Assembly (NCBI GenBank): GCA_945952065.1
Contig: CAMFGY010000004.1
Span: forward strand, 186,001 to 250,000
Length of the DNA: 64,000 nucleotides
Direction: 5' to 3'
From: an uncultured Burkholderiales bacterium
Lineage (GTDB): Bacteria; Pseudomonadota; Gammaproteobacteria; Burkholderiales; Burkholderiaceae_C
The translations under genes and the position numbers were made by a program. Positions 21,219 through 29,037 of this stretch are shown here, in pieces. The notes below the pieces were generated by a model. That model did not search any database, was not told where the DNA came from, and saw nothing but the letters and a program-made list of their open reading frames with translations. Positions within the stretch are counted from its first letter, which is position 1; each line of letters starts with the position of its first letter.

Positions 21219-21227
21219 TTATCCACA
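21219..21227 (+). promoter_or_regulatory. DnaA box upstream of mnmG
   Basis: A perfect TTATCCACA, about 80 bases before the mnmG start, in the divergent space between ykgJ-like and mnmG. A single box suggests DnaA-linked control of mnmG transcription rather than an origin. Basis: sequence match and position only. Confidence 0.55.
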
Positions 21228-21306
21228 GGCCCGCGTAAAATTCAAGGTTTGCCCGCGCTGGAATTTCACAGACGCTGCGGCCCGTGTTTTCAAGGCGAAT
21301 CAGCTC

Positions 21307-23301
21307 ATGCAATACCCCAAGGAATTTGACGTCATCGTGGTCGGCGGTGGACATGCCGGCACCGAGGCCGCGCTGGCCGCTGCCCGCATGGGCTGCGCCA
21401 CCCTGCTGTTGACCCACAATATCGAAACCCTGGGTCAGATGAGCTGCAACCCCTCCATCGGCGGCATCGGCAAAGGCCATTTGGTCAAGGAAGTTGACGC
21501 CTTGGGGGGCGCCATGGCCGCCGCTACCGACGAGGCCGGCATTCAGTTCCGCATCTTGAACGGCTCCAAGGGCCCGGCCGTGCGTGCCACCCGCGCGCAG
21601 GCCGACCGGATTTTGTACAAGGCCGCCATCCGCCAACGCCTGGAAAACCAGCCCAATCTCTGGCTGTTCCAGCAAGCGGTGGACGACCTGCTGGTGGAGT
21701 CCGACGGCCAGGTCGAGCGCGTGGTGGGCGCCGTCACGCAGATGGGCTTGCAGTTCCGCGCCCGTGCGGTGGTACTGACCGCCGGTACGTTTTTGGATGG
21801 CCGCATCCACGTCGGCCTGCAAAACTACGCGGCCGGCCGCGCCGGTGATCCGCCGGCCGTCAGCCTGTCGGCACGGCTGAAGGAACTGAAGCTGCCGCAA
21901 GGTCGCCTCAAAACCGGCACCCCGCCGCGCATCGATGGCCGCTCGATTGATTTCTCCAAATGCGTGGAGCAAGACGGTGACCTGGACCCACTGCCAGTGT
22001 TCAGCTTCATGGGCCAGGCCTCGCAACATCCGCGCCAAGTGCCCTGCTGGATCACCCACACCTCAGAAACCACGCACGACATCATTCGCTCCGGCTTCGA
22101 CCGCAGCCCCATGTTCACCGGCGTGATCGAAGGCGTGGGCCCACGCTATTGCCCCAGCATCGAAGACAAGGTGAACCGCTTTGCCGACAAAGACAGCCAC
22201 CAGATCTTCCTGGAGCCCGAAGGCCTGACGACGCACGAGTACTACCCCAACGGCATCTCCACCTCCCTGCCCTTTGACATCCAGCTGGCTGCCGTGCGCT
22301 CGATTCCGGGCCTGGAGAACGCCCACATCATGCGGCCCGGCTATGCCATCGAGTACGACTACTTCGACCCGCGCGGTTTGAAGTCCAGCTTCGAGACCCG
22401 CGACATTGCCGGCCTGTTCTTCGCCGGCCAGATCAATGGCACCACCGGCTATGAAGAGGCCGCGGCCCAAGGCCTGTTCGCCGGCTTGAATGCAGCCCTG
22501 CAAGTGCGCGGCCAAGGCCCATGGTTGCCCCGGCGTGACCAAGCCTATTTGGGCGTGCTGGTGGATGACTTGATCACCAAGGGCGTGACCGAGCCTTACC
22601 GCATGTTCACCAGCCGTGCCGAATTCCGCCTGCAACTGCGTGAAAACAATGCCGATATGCGCTTGACTGAAACTGGCCGTGAATTGGGCTTGGTGGATGA
22701 TGCGCGCTGGGAGGCCTTCAACCGCAAACGCGATGCTGTTTCACGTGAAACAGAAAAGCTCAAGTCGACCTGGGTACACCCCAACATCCTGCCTGCAGCC
22801 GACGCCGAACGTCTGGTCGGCAAGGCCCTGGAACGCGAGTACAACTTCATCGACCTGCTGCGCCGCCCCGGCGTGGTCTACGACACCCTGGCCGAAGTCG
22901 CCAGCATCGCCCGCCCCAATGCCGGTGTTTCACGTGAAACATTGAAGGCCGAGCTTGGCGAGAGTCTGGCCGAGGCGGTGATCGAGCAGGTGGAAGTCAG
23001 CGTCAAATACGCCGGCTACATCAACAAGCAGACCGAAGACGTGGCCCGCGCCTCGCACTACGAGAACATGCGCCTGCCGGAAGACTTGGACTATTCCCAG
23101 GTCAGCGCCCTCTCCTTCGAAGCGCGCCAGAAACTGGCCAAGCACAAGCCCGAGACGCTTGGGCAGGCCTCGCGGATTTCCGGCGTCACCCCCGCCTCCA
23201 TCTCCTTGCTGCTGGTGCATTTGCGCAAACATCGCTTCAAGGGCTTTGGCACCGATGTCCAAACTCCCACCGAAACCGGCGCCCAAAACAAGGCCGCCTG
23301 A
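21307..23301 (+). CDS. mnmG: tRNA uridine-5-carboxymethylaminomethyl modification enzyme MnmG
   Basis: A 664-residue FAD protein that, with MnmE, installs cmnm5 at U34 of certain tRNAs. The dinucleotide motif [12 protein letters not shown] lies at about residues 11-22; [11 protein letters not shown] and the signature [16 protein letters not shown] are intact, and the C-terminal helical domain is complete. The ATG at 21307 starts the conserved [11 protein letters not shown]. Two perfect parS sites are embedded in its coding sequence at VSRET codons. It heads the mnmG-rsmG-parA group, the usual origin-proximal order. Confidence 0.98.
   Translation: MQYPKEFDVIVVGGGHAGTEAALAAARMGCATLLLTHNIETLGQMSCNPSIGGIGKGHLVKEVDALGGAMAAATDEAGIQFRILNGSKGPAVRATRAQADRILYKAAIRQRLENQPNLWLFQQAVDDLLVESDGQVERVVGAVTQMGLQFRARAVVLTAGTFLDGRIHVGLQNYAAGRAGDPPAVSLSARLKELKLPQGRLKTGTPPRIDGRSIDFSKCVEQDGDLDPLPVFSFMGQASQHPRQVPCWITHTSETTHDIIRSGFDRSPMFTGVIEGVGPRYCPSIEDKVNRFADKDSHQIFLEPEGLTTHEYYPNGISTSLPFDIQLAAVRSIPGLENAHIMRPGYAIEYDYFDPRGLKSSFETRDIAGLFFAGQINGTTGYEEAAAQGLFAGLNAALQVRGQGPWLPRRDQAYLGVLVDDLITKGVTEPYRMFTSRAEFRLQLRENNADMRLTETGRELGLVDDARWEAFNRKRDAVSRETEKLKSTWVHPNILPAADAERLVGKALEREYNFIDLLRRPGVVYDTLAEVASIARPNAGVSRETLKAELGESLAEAVIEQVEVSVKYAGYINKQTEDVARASHYENMRLPEDLDYSQVSALSFEARQKLAKHKPETLGQASRISGVTPASISLLLVHLRKHRFKGFGTDVQTPTETGAQNKAA
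22737..22752. promoter_or_regulatory. parS: parS site 1 (within mnmG)
   Basis: TGTTTCACGTGAAACA, a perfect 16-base match to the ParB-binding consensus, read in the mnmG frame as part of DAVSRETEK. ParB should load here and spread; see parA and parB. Confidence 0.92.
22926..22941. promoter_or_regulatory. parS: parS site 2 (within mnmG)
   Basis: A second perfect TGTTTCACGTGAAACA, 189 bases after the first, again over a VSRET codon run (AGVSRETLK). The codons chosen for VSRET are the same at both sites, which keeps the palindrome exact. Confidence 0.92.
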
Positions 23302-23343
23302 ACATCAGCAGCGCCACCGCGTCACCCACAAGAACAAACCCAG

Positions 23344-23997
23344 ATGACCGATCTTGCCCCCTTGCGTCAGCCCCTGGCCGATGCCGCCGCCCGCCTGCAA
23401 CTCGATTTGAGCGCCCAGCAGCAAGAGGCCTTGCTGGCCTATTTGGCGCTGATTGCCAAGTGGAACAAGGTGTACAACCTGACCTCGCTGCGCGACCCGC
23501 AAGCCATGCTGACCCATCACCTGATCGACAGCCTGAGCCTGCTGCCCGCGCTGAGCCGGCATGCAGCAGGCCGCCCGCTGCGCCTGATGGATGTGGGCAG
23601 CGGCGGCGGCTTGCCGGGCGTGGTCATTGCCATCTGCGAGCCCATTATCGACGTCACCTGCGTGGACGCCGTGGCCAAGAAAGCCACCTTCATCAAACAA
23701 GTGGCAGCCGAACTGCGCTTGCCCAATTTGCATGGCGAGCATTCACGGGTGGAAGCGCTGAAGACGGCCCCCTTCGACTTGATCACTTCGCGCGCCTTTG
23801 CCTCGCTCTTGGACTTCACCACCCTCACCCGCCAGCACCTGAAGCCGGACGCGATCTGGCTGGCCATGAAGGGCCAACACCCCGCCGACGAAATCGCCGC
23901 CCTGCCGGCCGACCTGGATGTGTTTCACGTGGAACAACTGGACGTCCCAAACCTGGATGCCCAGCGTTGTTTGATCTGGATTCGACCAAAAAACTGA
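23344..23997 (+). CDS. rsmG: 16S rRNA (guanine(527)-N7)-methyltransferase
   Basis: A 217-residue SAM-dependent methyltransferase that modifies G527 of 16S rRNA. WNKVYNLTSLRDP (about residues 40-52) and the SAM loop MDVGSGGGLPG (82-92) are diagnostic, and ITSRAFASLLDF follows. It begins 42 bases after mnmG. A near-perfect parS lies close to its 3' end. The ribosome binding site is poor, which may mean coupling or reinitiation from mnmG. Confidence 0.97.
   Translation: MTDLAPLRQPLADAAARLQLDLSAQQQEALLAYLALIAKWNKVYNLTSLRDPQAMLTHHLIDSLSLLPALSRHAAGRPLRLMDVGSGGGLPGVVIAICEPIIDVTCVDAVAKKATFIKQVAAELRLPNLHGEHSRVEALKTAPFDLITSRAFASLLDFTTLTRQHLKPDAIWLAMKGQHPADEIAALPADLDVFHVEQLDVPNLDAQRCLIWIRPKN
23921..23936. 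promoter_or_regulatory. parS: parS-like site 3 (within rsmG)
   Basis: TGTTTCACGTGGAACA matches the parS consensus at 15 of 16 positions, in the rsmG frame VFHVEQ. It lies 125 bases before the parA start. The mismatch breaks one half-site position, so binding may be weaker. Confidence 0.75.
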
Positions 23998-24060
23998 GCC
24001 GGCAACACGCCAGCCTCGCCCTCAGCGTTTAAGCTGTCGACGTTCATCTTTTCAGAGCAA

Positions 24061-24831
24061 ATGGCCAAGATTTTCTGCGTTGCAAATCAAAAAGGCGGGG
24101 TCGGCAAGACCACCACCACTGTCAACCTCGCTGCGGGTCTGGCCAAAATCGGCCAACGCGTCTTGGTGGTGGACCTGGACCCTCAGGGCAATGCCACCAT
24201 GGGTTCGGGCATCGATAAACGCCAGTTGGAGCTGAGCGTCTATGACGTGCTGCTGGAATCCAGCAGCGTGGCCGAAGCCAAGCAACACAGTGAAAAAGCC
24301 GGCTACGACGTCTTGGGTGCCAACCGCGAGTTGGCCGGTGCCGAGGTGGAGTTGGTGGACCTGGAGCGCCGCGAGCGGCGTTTGAAGACCGCGCTGGCCG
24401 CCGCCAAAGACGATTACGACTTCGTGCTGATCGACTGCCCGCCTTCGCTGTCGATGCTGACGCTGAACGGCCTGTGCTGCGCCCACGGGGTGGTCGTGCC
24501 CATGCAGTGCGAGTACTTTGCCCTTGAAGGTTTGTCGGACCTGGTCAACACCATCAAGCAGGTGCACGCCAATCTCAATCCAGACCTGCAAATCATTGGC
24601 CTGCTGCGGGTGATGTTCGATCCCCGCATCACGCTGCAAAACCAGGTCAGCGACCAGCTCAAGAACCACTTTGGCGACAAGGTGTTCGACACCGTCATCC
24701 CCCGCAATGTGCGCCTGGCCGAAGCGCCCAGCTATGGCTTGCCGGGCGTGGTGTTTGACCCCGCCTCCAAAGGCGCACATGCCTTCATCGACTTCGCACG
24801 TGAGATGGTGCGGCGCGTCGACAGCATGTGA
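24061..24831 (+). CDS. parA: Chromosome partitioning ATPase ParA
   Basis: A 256-residue ParA/Soj ATPase. The deviant Walker A motif KGGVGKTTT is at residues 11-19 and the Walker B region is FVLIDCPPSL; there is no N-terminal HTH, so it is the chromosomal (type Ib-like) form. It binds DNA non-specifically as an ATP dimer and moves ParB-parS complexes. It follows rsmG by 63 bases and is preceded by three parS sites. Unusually parB is not next to it but about 2.9 kb downstream. Confidence 0.97.
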   Translation: MAKIFCVANQKGGVGKTTTTVNLAAGLAKIGQRVLVVDLDPQGNATMGSGIDKRQLELSVYDVLLESSSVAEAKQHSEKAGYDVLGANRELAGAEVELVDLERRERRLKTALAAAKDDYDFVLIDCPPSLSMLTLNGLCCAHGVVVPMQCEYFALEGLSDLVNTIKQVHANLNPDLQIIGLLRVMFDPRITLQNQVSDQLKNHFGDKVFDTVIPRNVRLAEAPSYGLPGVVFDPASKGAHAFIDFAREMVRRVDSM

Positions 24832-25613
24832 GTGAGGAGCGCGGCGTGGTCGATGCAAACTTGGCGCGCCGCGCCGAAGAAGCCGGGCTGAATGCCAGCG
24901 CTCCGCCGCAGCAAAAAACTGTCGACGGCTGGTTGATCCGCCTCTCCCCAGGCAAGGCCAAACGCTCGCGCTGCATCAATGCACTGGCGCAGGGCAGCCT
25001 GCCCTTGGACGAATTGCTGGCGCGCAGCGCGGCGGCGTTCAAGGCAGCCCAATTGCCGCTGATCGTTCGCGTCACGCCCTACAGCCAACCGGCCAATCTG
25101 GATGCCCTGCTGGCCGCTAAAGGCTGGCAGGCTTTTGATGCGGCCGATGTCTGGGTGCTAGACCGCATCGACGGCCTGCCCAGCTTGGCCTCATCAGACC
25201 AGCACCTGGAAGCCCTGGAAGCACCCGCCTATGCCGCCTTGGTGGGCGCCCTGCGGGGCTCCTCCCCCACGGCGATTGCGGCCCACGCCGAGCGCATGCA
25301 GCAGTCCCCGGTGAACTACCGAGGCTTTGCCTTGCGCGACCCCCAAGGTGTATTGCTGGCCTGTGGCCAGTACGCGCGCGAGGGCGATCTCGTCGGGCTG
25401 TATGACATCTTCACCCCACCCGAGCAGCGCGGCCGAGGTCATGCCTTGCAACTCTGCCGCCAGTTGCTGCAAGCAGCCCAGGCCGAGGGAGCCCGTCAGG
25501 CCTATTTGCAAGTGGGAACCGATAACGTCGTGGCTCAACGGGTCTATGCCCGCCTCGGCTTTGTCTTTGCCTACCGCTACCACTACCGCAGCCCCGAGTC
25601 CGTGGTGGACTGA
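24828..25613 (+). CDS. Two-part GNAT N-acetyltransferase coupled to parA
   Basis: A protein of up to 261 residues with a GNAT domain in its C-terminal half: GLYDIFTPPEQRGRGHALQL contains the acetyl-CoA loop (RGRGHA) and DNVVAQRVYARLGFVFAYRY is motif B. The N-terminal half (about 1-140) resembles a degenerate second GNAT unit. The GTG at 24828 overlaps the parA stop (GTGA), but a second GTG at 24846 has an ideal GAGGAG six bases upstream and may be the true start. Coupling to parA is odd; whether it acts on ParA or merely shares the transcript is unknown. Confidence 0.8.
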   Translation: MSEERGVVDANLARRAEEAGLNASAPPQQKTVDGWLIRLSPGKAKRSRCINALAQGSLPLDELLARSAAAFKAAQLPLIVRVTPYSQPANLDALLAAKGWQAFDAADVWVLDRIDGLPSLASSDQHLEALEAPAYAALVGALRGSSPTAIAAHAERMQQSPVNYRGFALRDPQGVLLACGQYAREGDLVGLYDIFTPPEQRGRGHALQLCRQLLQAAQAEGARQAYLQVGTDNVVAQRVYARLGFVFAYRYHYRSPESVVD

Positions 25614-25683
25614 GGCCGGGGCCTCACTGCCACTTAACGCCACTCAGCGCCACTCAGCGCCGCCCCATACTGCGCAATGCCGC

Positions 25684-26124
25684 TCAGTCGCGCGGCTTCC
25701 AAGCCTTCAACAAGGTGTGGCGGGTGAAGCCCGGCACATAGTCGTGCACATGGGCGATGCAGACATAGCCCAGGTGCTCGTACATCTCCGCCGCCTCGTC
25801 CAACAAGGTTTCGATCAAAGCGTCCACGCAACCGCGTTGCAGGGCCTGGGCCTCCAGCTGCCGCAAGCACTTGCCCCCCAGCCCCTGGCCCCGGTGTTGG
25901 GCCTCAACCCACAGTTCTTTGATGTAGAGCCGCCCGAACTCGGTGTAGCCATGGGCGCCGGCCAGCAAACGCTCCCCTTGGTAGAGCGCGCAGGTTATGT
26001 CGCGCGCATCACTGCCCTGGGCTTGTTGACGACCGTACAACAGCACGCCCTCACGCACCGCATCCAGATCGGCCTGCGGCACCTCGGCATCGCGCCGCCA
26101 ACTCAAGGGCTGCTCGTCAGCCAC
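25684..26124 (-). CDS. GNAT family N-acetyltransferase
   Basis: A 146-residue single-domain acetyltransferase. IKELWVEAQHRGQGLGGKCL (about residues 69-88) holds the acetyl-CoA loop and EMYEHLGYVCIAHVHDYVPG is the C-terminal motif. Substrate unknown. It is convergent with the parA-linked GNAT and lies in the same direction as argC, 33 bases downstream of it. Confidence 0.87.
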   Translation of the reverse strand: MADEQPLSWRRDAEVPQADLDAVREGVLLYGRQQAQGSDARDITCALYQGERLLAGAHGYTEFGRLYIKELWVEAQHRGQGLGGKCLRQLEAQALQRGCVDALIETLLDEAAEMYEHLGYVCIAHVHDYVPGFTRHTLLKAWKPRD

Positions 26125-26157
26125 GGCAAGCCCAGGTTTTCAGCGCCCAGCCCGCCG

Positions 26158-27099
26158 TCAAAGACCCAGCCCTTCATCGAGCCCCAAGTGCACATTCATG
26201 GCCTGCACAGCGGCCCCGCTGGCGCCCTTGCCGAGGTTGTCCAAACGCGCCATCACCAGGACCTGGGTCTCGGAGCCGAACACGAACAAATCGACCCGGT
26301 TGCTGTCATTGCAGCCCTGCACATCGAAGAAGCCGCCGGCCAAGGTGTCGGCATCGCGCAGCGGCATCACGCGGATGAAGCGCTCGCCCTCGTAATGCGC
26401 GGACAGCGCGGCATGCACTTCTTCGGCACGGGTGCCAGCGCGCAGCTGGCTCAGGTGCAGCGGCACGGTGACCGCCAAGCCCTTGTAGAAATTGCCAACG
26501 ATGGGCATGAAGACCGGCGCGTTCTTCATGCCGGTGTGCGCCATCATCTCGGGCAGATGCTTGTGCGCCAGGCCCAGGGCATAAGGGCGCGGTGAGAGCA
26601 GCTTGGCGTTGCCGCCGGCCTCGTACTCGGCAATCATGCTCTTGCCGCCGCCCGAGTAGCCGGTGATGGACGTGGCCGACACGCAGGCCTCCGCGCTCAG
26701 CAAGCCGGCGTCCACCAAGGGGCGCAGGGCCAAGATAAAGGCCGAAGCATGGCAGCCCGGGTTGGCGATGCGCTTGGCGGCGCGCAGCTGTTCACGCTGC
26801 CCCTTGGCCAGCTCGGGCAAGCCAAAGGTCCAGCCAGGCACGGTGCGGTGCGCGGTGCTCGCGTCGATCAAGCAGGTCTTGGGGTTGTTGATCATGGCTG
26901 CGGCTTCCCGAGAGGCCGCATCGGGCAGGCACAAAAAGGCCACATCGGCAGCGTTCAGCAAGCGCGCGCGCTCTGCGGGGTCTTTGCGCTTGTCGGCATC
27001 GATGCGCAGCACTTCCACATCGCTGCGCGCGGCCAGATATTCGTGAATACGCAGCCCCGTCGTACCCTCTTGGCCATCCACAAAAACCGCGTAAGTCAT
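26158..27099 (-). CDS. argC: N-acetyl-gamma-glutamyl-phosphate reductase (short type)
   Basis: A 313-residue ArgC of the shorter, type 2 class. It reduces N-acetylglutamyl phosphate to the semialdehyde in arginine synthesis. The NADP loop begins [16 protein letters not shown] (residues 8-23), the catalytic cysteine lies in [10 protein letters not shown], and [10 protein letters not shown] and HKHLPEM follow. The ATG at 27099 is used. It sits on the minus strand between parA and parB, away from other arg genes. Confidence 0.95.
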   Translation of the reverse strand: MTYAVFVDGQEGTTGLRIHEYLAARSDVEVLRIDADKRKDPAERARLLNAADVAFLCLPDAASREAAAMINNPKTCLIDASTAHRTVPGWTFGLPELAKGQREQLRAAKRIANPGCHASAFILALRPLVDAGLLSAEACVSATSITGYSGGGKSMIAEYEAGGNAKLLSPRPYALGLAHKHLPEMMAHTGMKNAPVFMPIVGNFYKGLAVTVPLHLSQLRAGTRAEEVHAALSAHYEGERFIRVMPLRDADTLAGGFFDVQGCNDSNRVDLFVFGSETQVLVMARLDNLGKGASGAAVQAMNVHLGLDEGLGL

Positions 27100-27150
27100 G
27101 ATCTCTCCAGCACAATCAAATTCAAAGACATCGAAGCATAAGGCAAGCCC

Positions 27151-27690
27151 ATGAATCAACAGCAACGCGTGCTGCTCTTACCCGGTTGGTTGAACTCCGA
27201 TCCCGCCCATTGGCAAAGCCTTTGGGAGCAGCAATTCGGCCATGAGCGCGTCGAACAGGCCGACTGGGAATGGCCGCGCCGTGGCGATTGGATGGCGCGG
27301 CTGGACGAAGTGCTGCTCAGCGATGCCCGCCCGGCCCTGTTGGTGGCGCACTCGTTGGGCTGCCAATTGGTGGCCAGCTGGGCCGAGCATTCAGGCCACA
27401 CCGCGCGCGTGACCGGCGCGCTGCTGGTGGCGCCGCCCGACACCGAACGCGAGGACATGCCGCCTCAGCTGCACAACTGGCGGCCGATTCGGCGCAGCCA
27501 CCTGCCCTTTCGCAGCATTGCCGTCATCAGCAGTGACGACCCCTATTGCACGCCCGAGCGCGGCAGCGCCATGGCGGCCGGCTGGGGATCGCGGCTGGTG
27601 ATGGCCGGGCCGCGCGGGCATTTGAACAGTGCCTCGCAGCTGGGCGACTGGCCCGAGGCTCAGGCCTGGTTGGCCGAATTGAGCGCCTGA
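27151..27690 (+). CDS. RBBP9/YdeN family serine hydrolase
   Basis: A 179-residue alpha/beta hydrolase. [18 protein letters not shown] (about residues 9-26) is the family start; the nucleophile is the serine in [10 protein letters not shown], Asp lies in ISSDDPYC, and His in [10 protein letters not shown]. Such enzymes are intracellular esterases of unknown substrate. It is divergent from argC and ends 25 bases before parB, so it may share transcription with parB. Confidence 0.9.
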   Translation: MNQQQRVLLLPGWLNSDPAHWQSLWEQQFGHERVEQADWEWPRRGDWMARLDEVLLSDARPALLVAHSLGCQLVASWAEHSGHTARVTGALLVAPPDTEREDMPPQLHNWRPIRRSHLPFRSIAVISSDDPYCTPERGSAMAAGWGSRLVMAGPRGHLNSASQLGDWPEAQAWLAELSA

Positions 27691-27715
27691 ACAAGGGTAA
27701 GAGACAATCGCGCCC

Positions 27716-28627
27716 ATGGTCACAAAAAAACCCAAAGGCCTCGGCCTCGGCCTTGAAGCATTGCTCGGCCCCAAAGTCAGCGATTCCGATGCAGCCGCCG
27801 CCCGCGAAGGCAGCCCCAGCGCCTTGCGCCTGGAACAAATGCAAGCCGGCAAGTACCAGCCGCGCACCCGCATGGACGAAGGCTCGCTTTATGAGCTGGC
27901 CGAAAGCATCAAGGGTCAGGGCATCATGCAGCCCATCTTGGTGCGCCCCATCAAGCCGCCCTCAGACCTCAGCGAAGTCCGCTACGAGATCATCGCCGGT
28001 GAGCGGCGCTTCCGCGCGGCCAAGCTGGCCGGCTTGCGCGAGGTGCCGGTGCTGGTCAAGGCCGTGCCCGACGAGGCCGCGGCCGCCATGGCCCTGATCG
28101 AAAACATCCAACGCGAAGACCTCAACCCTTTGGAAGAGGCCCAAGGCCTGCAACGCTTGGTGAACGAGTTTGGCCTGACCCACGAACAAGCCGCCCAAGC
28201 CGTGGGCCGCTCGCGCAGCGCCGCCAGCAATCTGCTGCGCTTGTTGCAACTGGTAGAGCCGGTGCAGAACATGCTGATGGCCGGCGACATCGATATGGGT
28301 CATGCGCGCGCCCTGCTGCCCTTGGACGGCGCCCACCAAATCACCTGCGCCACCGAGATCGCCGCCAAGAAACTCAGCGTGCGTGAAGCCGAGAAGCTGG
28401 TGTCGCGCCAAGGTGCCGGCCGGCAGGCGCCGCTGCTGCGCGTCAAGAGTGACAAGAGCCGCGATCTGTTGCGCTTAGAAGAAGAGTTATCTGATCTGCT
28501 GGCCGCCGTGGTTGAAGTGCGCGTCAAGAAGCGCACCAAGCGCGGTGAGCAGGGCGAGCTGTCCATTCAATTCGGCTCGCTGGATGAGTTGAACGGTCTG
28601 ATCGACCGCCTGCGCGGGCCGCAATAA
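27716..28627 (+). CDS. parB: Chromosome partitioning protein ParB
   Basis: A 303-residue ParB/Spo0J CTPase and parS-binding protein. The N-terminal basic patch (KKPKGLGLGLEALLG) is the ParA-contact region; GERRFRAAKLAG at residues 95-106 is the CTP-binding box; NIQREDLNPLEEA at 130-142 and the HTH (about 154-176, GLTHEQAAQAVGRSRSA) contact parS; the C-terminal 50 residues dimerise. All parts look intact. It is separated from parA by four unrelated genes. Confidence 0.97.
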   Translation: MVTKKPKGLGLGLEALLGPKVSDSDAAAAREGSPSALRLEQMQAGKYQPRTRMDEGSLYELAESIKGQGIMQPILVRPIKPPSDLSEVRYEIIAGERRFRAAKLAGLREVPVLVKAVPDEAAAAMALIENIQREDLNPLEEAQGLQRLVNEFGLTHEQAAQAVGRSRSAASNLLRLLQLVEPVQNMLMAGDIDMGHARALLPLDGAHQITCATEIAAKKLSVREAEKLVSRQGAGRQAPLLRVKSDKSRDLLRLEEELSDLLAAVVEVRVKKRTKRGEQGELSIQFGSLDELNGLIDRLRGPQ

Positions 28628-29037
28628 ACGCTGTTGTCTGCCAAAGCAGGGGCGCTTGAGACCAAGCGCTCCAATTTACACCCAACGCTGCCAGACCCTC
28701 AGGGTGCGGCGTGAATTGGCTGGATTCCGCGACAGGATTCACGGGTGTCAGGTCTTGCCCAAGCAAGCCCGAGCCAATCGGCGTAGCATCGCACCAAGAC
28801 TTGCCCACAAAGCCTTTTTGTACGAAGCTGAACCCAGGTCTATTCTTGGTTTCAAAAGAGGCTCAAGGGATCAAGCTCTGATCACGGTCTGACAGAGCCG
28901 CTCTCGGAAAGCTCTGATGACGCCCCTCTCCTTGCGGAGCCCCAACCGCTCCATCGGGACGCCATCAGAACTTCCCAGCCGGCACACAGCCACCTCACGT
29001 GCCTGTGTGTCGCCTGGGCCCAACCGGAGGCCAGAGC
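28628..29037. other. 410-bp leader region of prkA
   Basis: No gene is supported. It contains a good sigma70-like promoter at 28818-28846 and a GCGCTT-GAGACC-AAGCGC hairpin shortly after parB (about 28648-28665) without a T-run. The long 5' leader left after the promoter (about 185 bases) may hold regulation that I cannot identify. Confidence 0.4.
28818..28846 (+). promoter_or_regulatory. Candidate prkA promoter
   Basis: TTGTAC (28818-28823) and TATTCT (28841-28846) are separated by 17 bases and lie about 190 bases upstream of prkA. In enterobacteria the homologous yeaGH operon depends on stress sigma factors, so other promoters may exist. Confidence 0.4.

Noticed and set aside
25620-25665. 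Short CGCCACTCAG direct repeats between convergent GNAT genes
   Set aside because: Two ten-base copies only, in GC-rich spacer DNA; likely chance.
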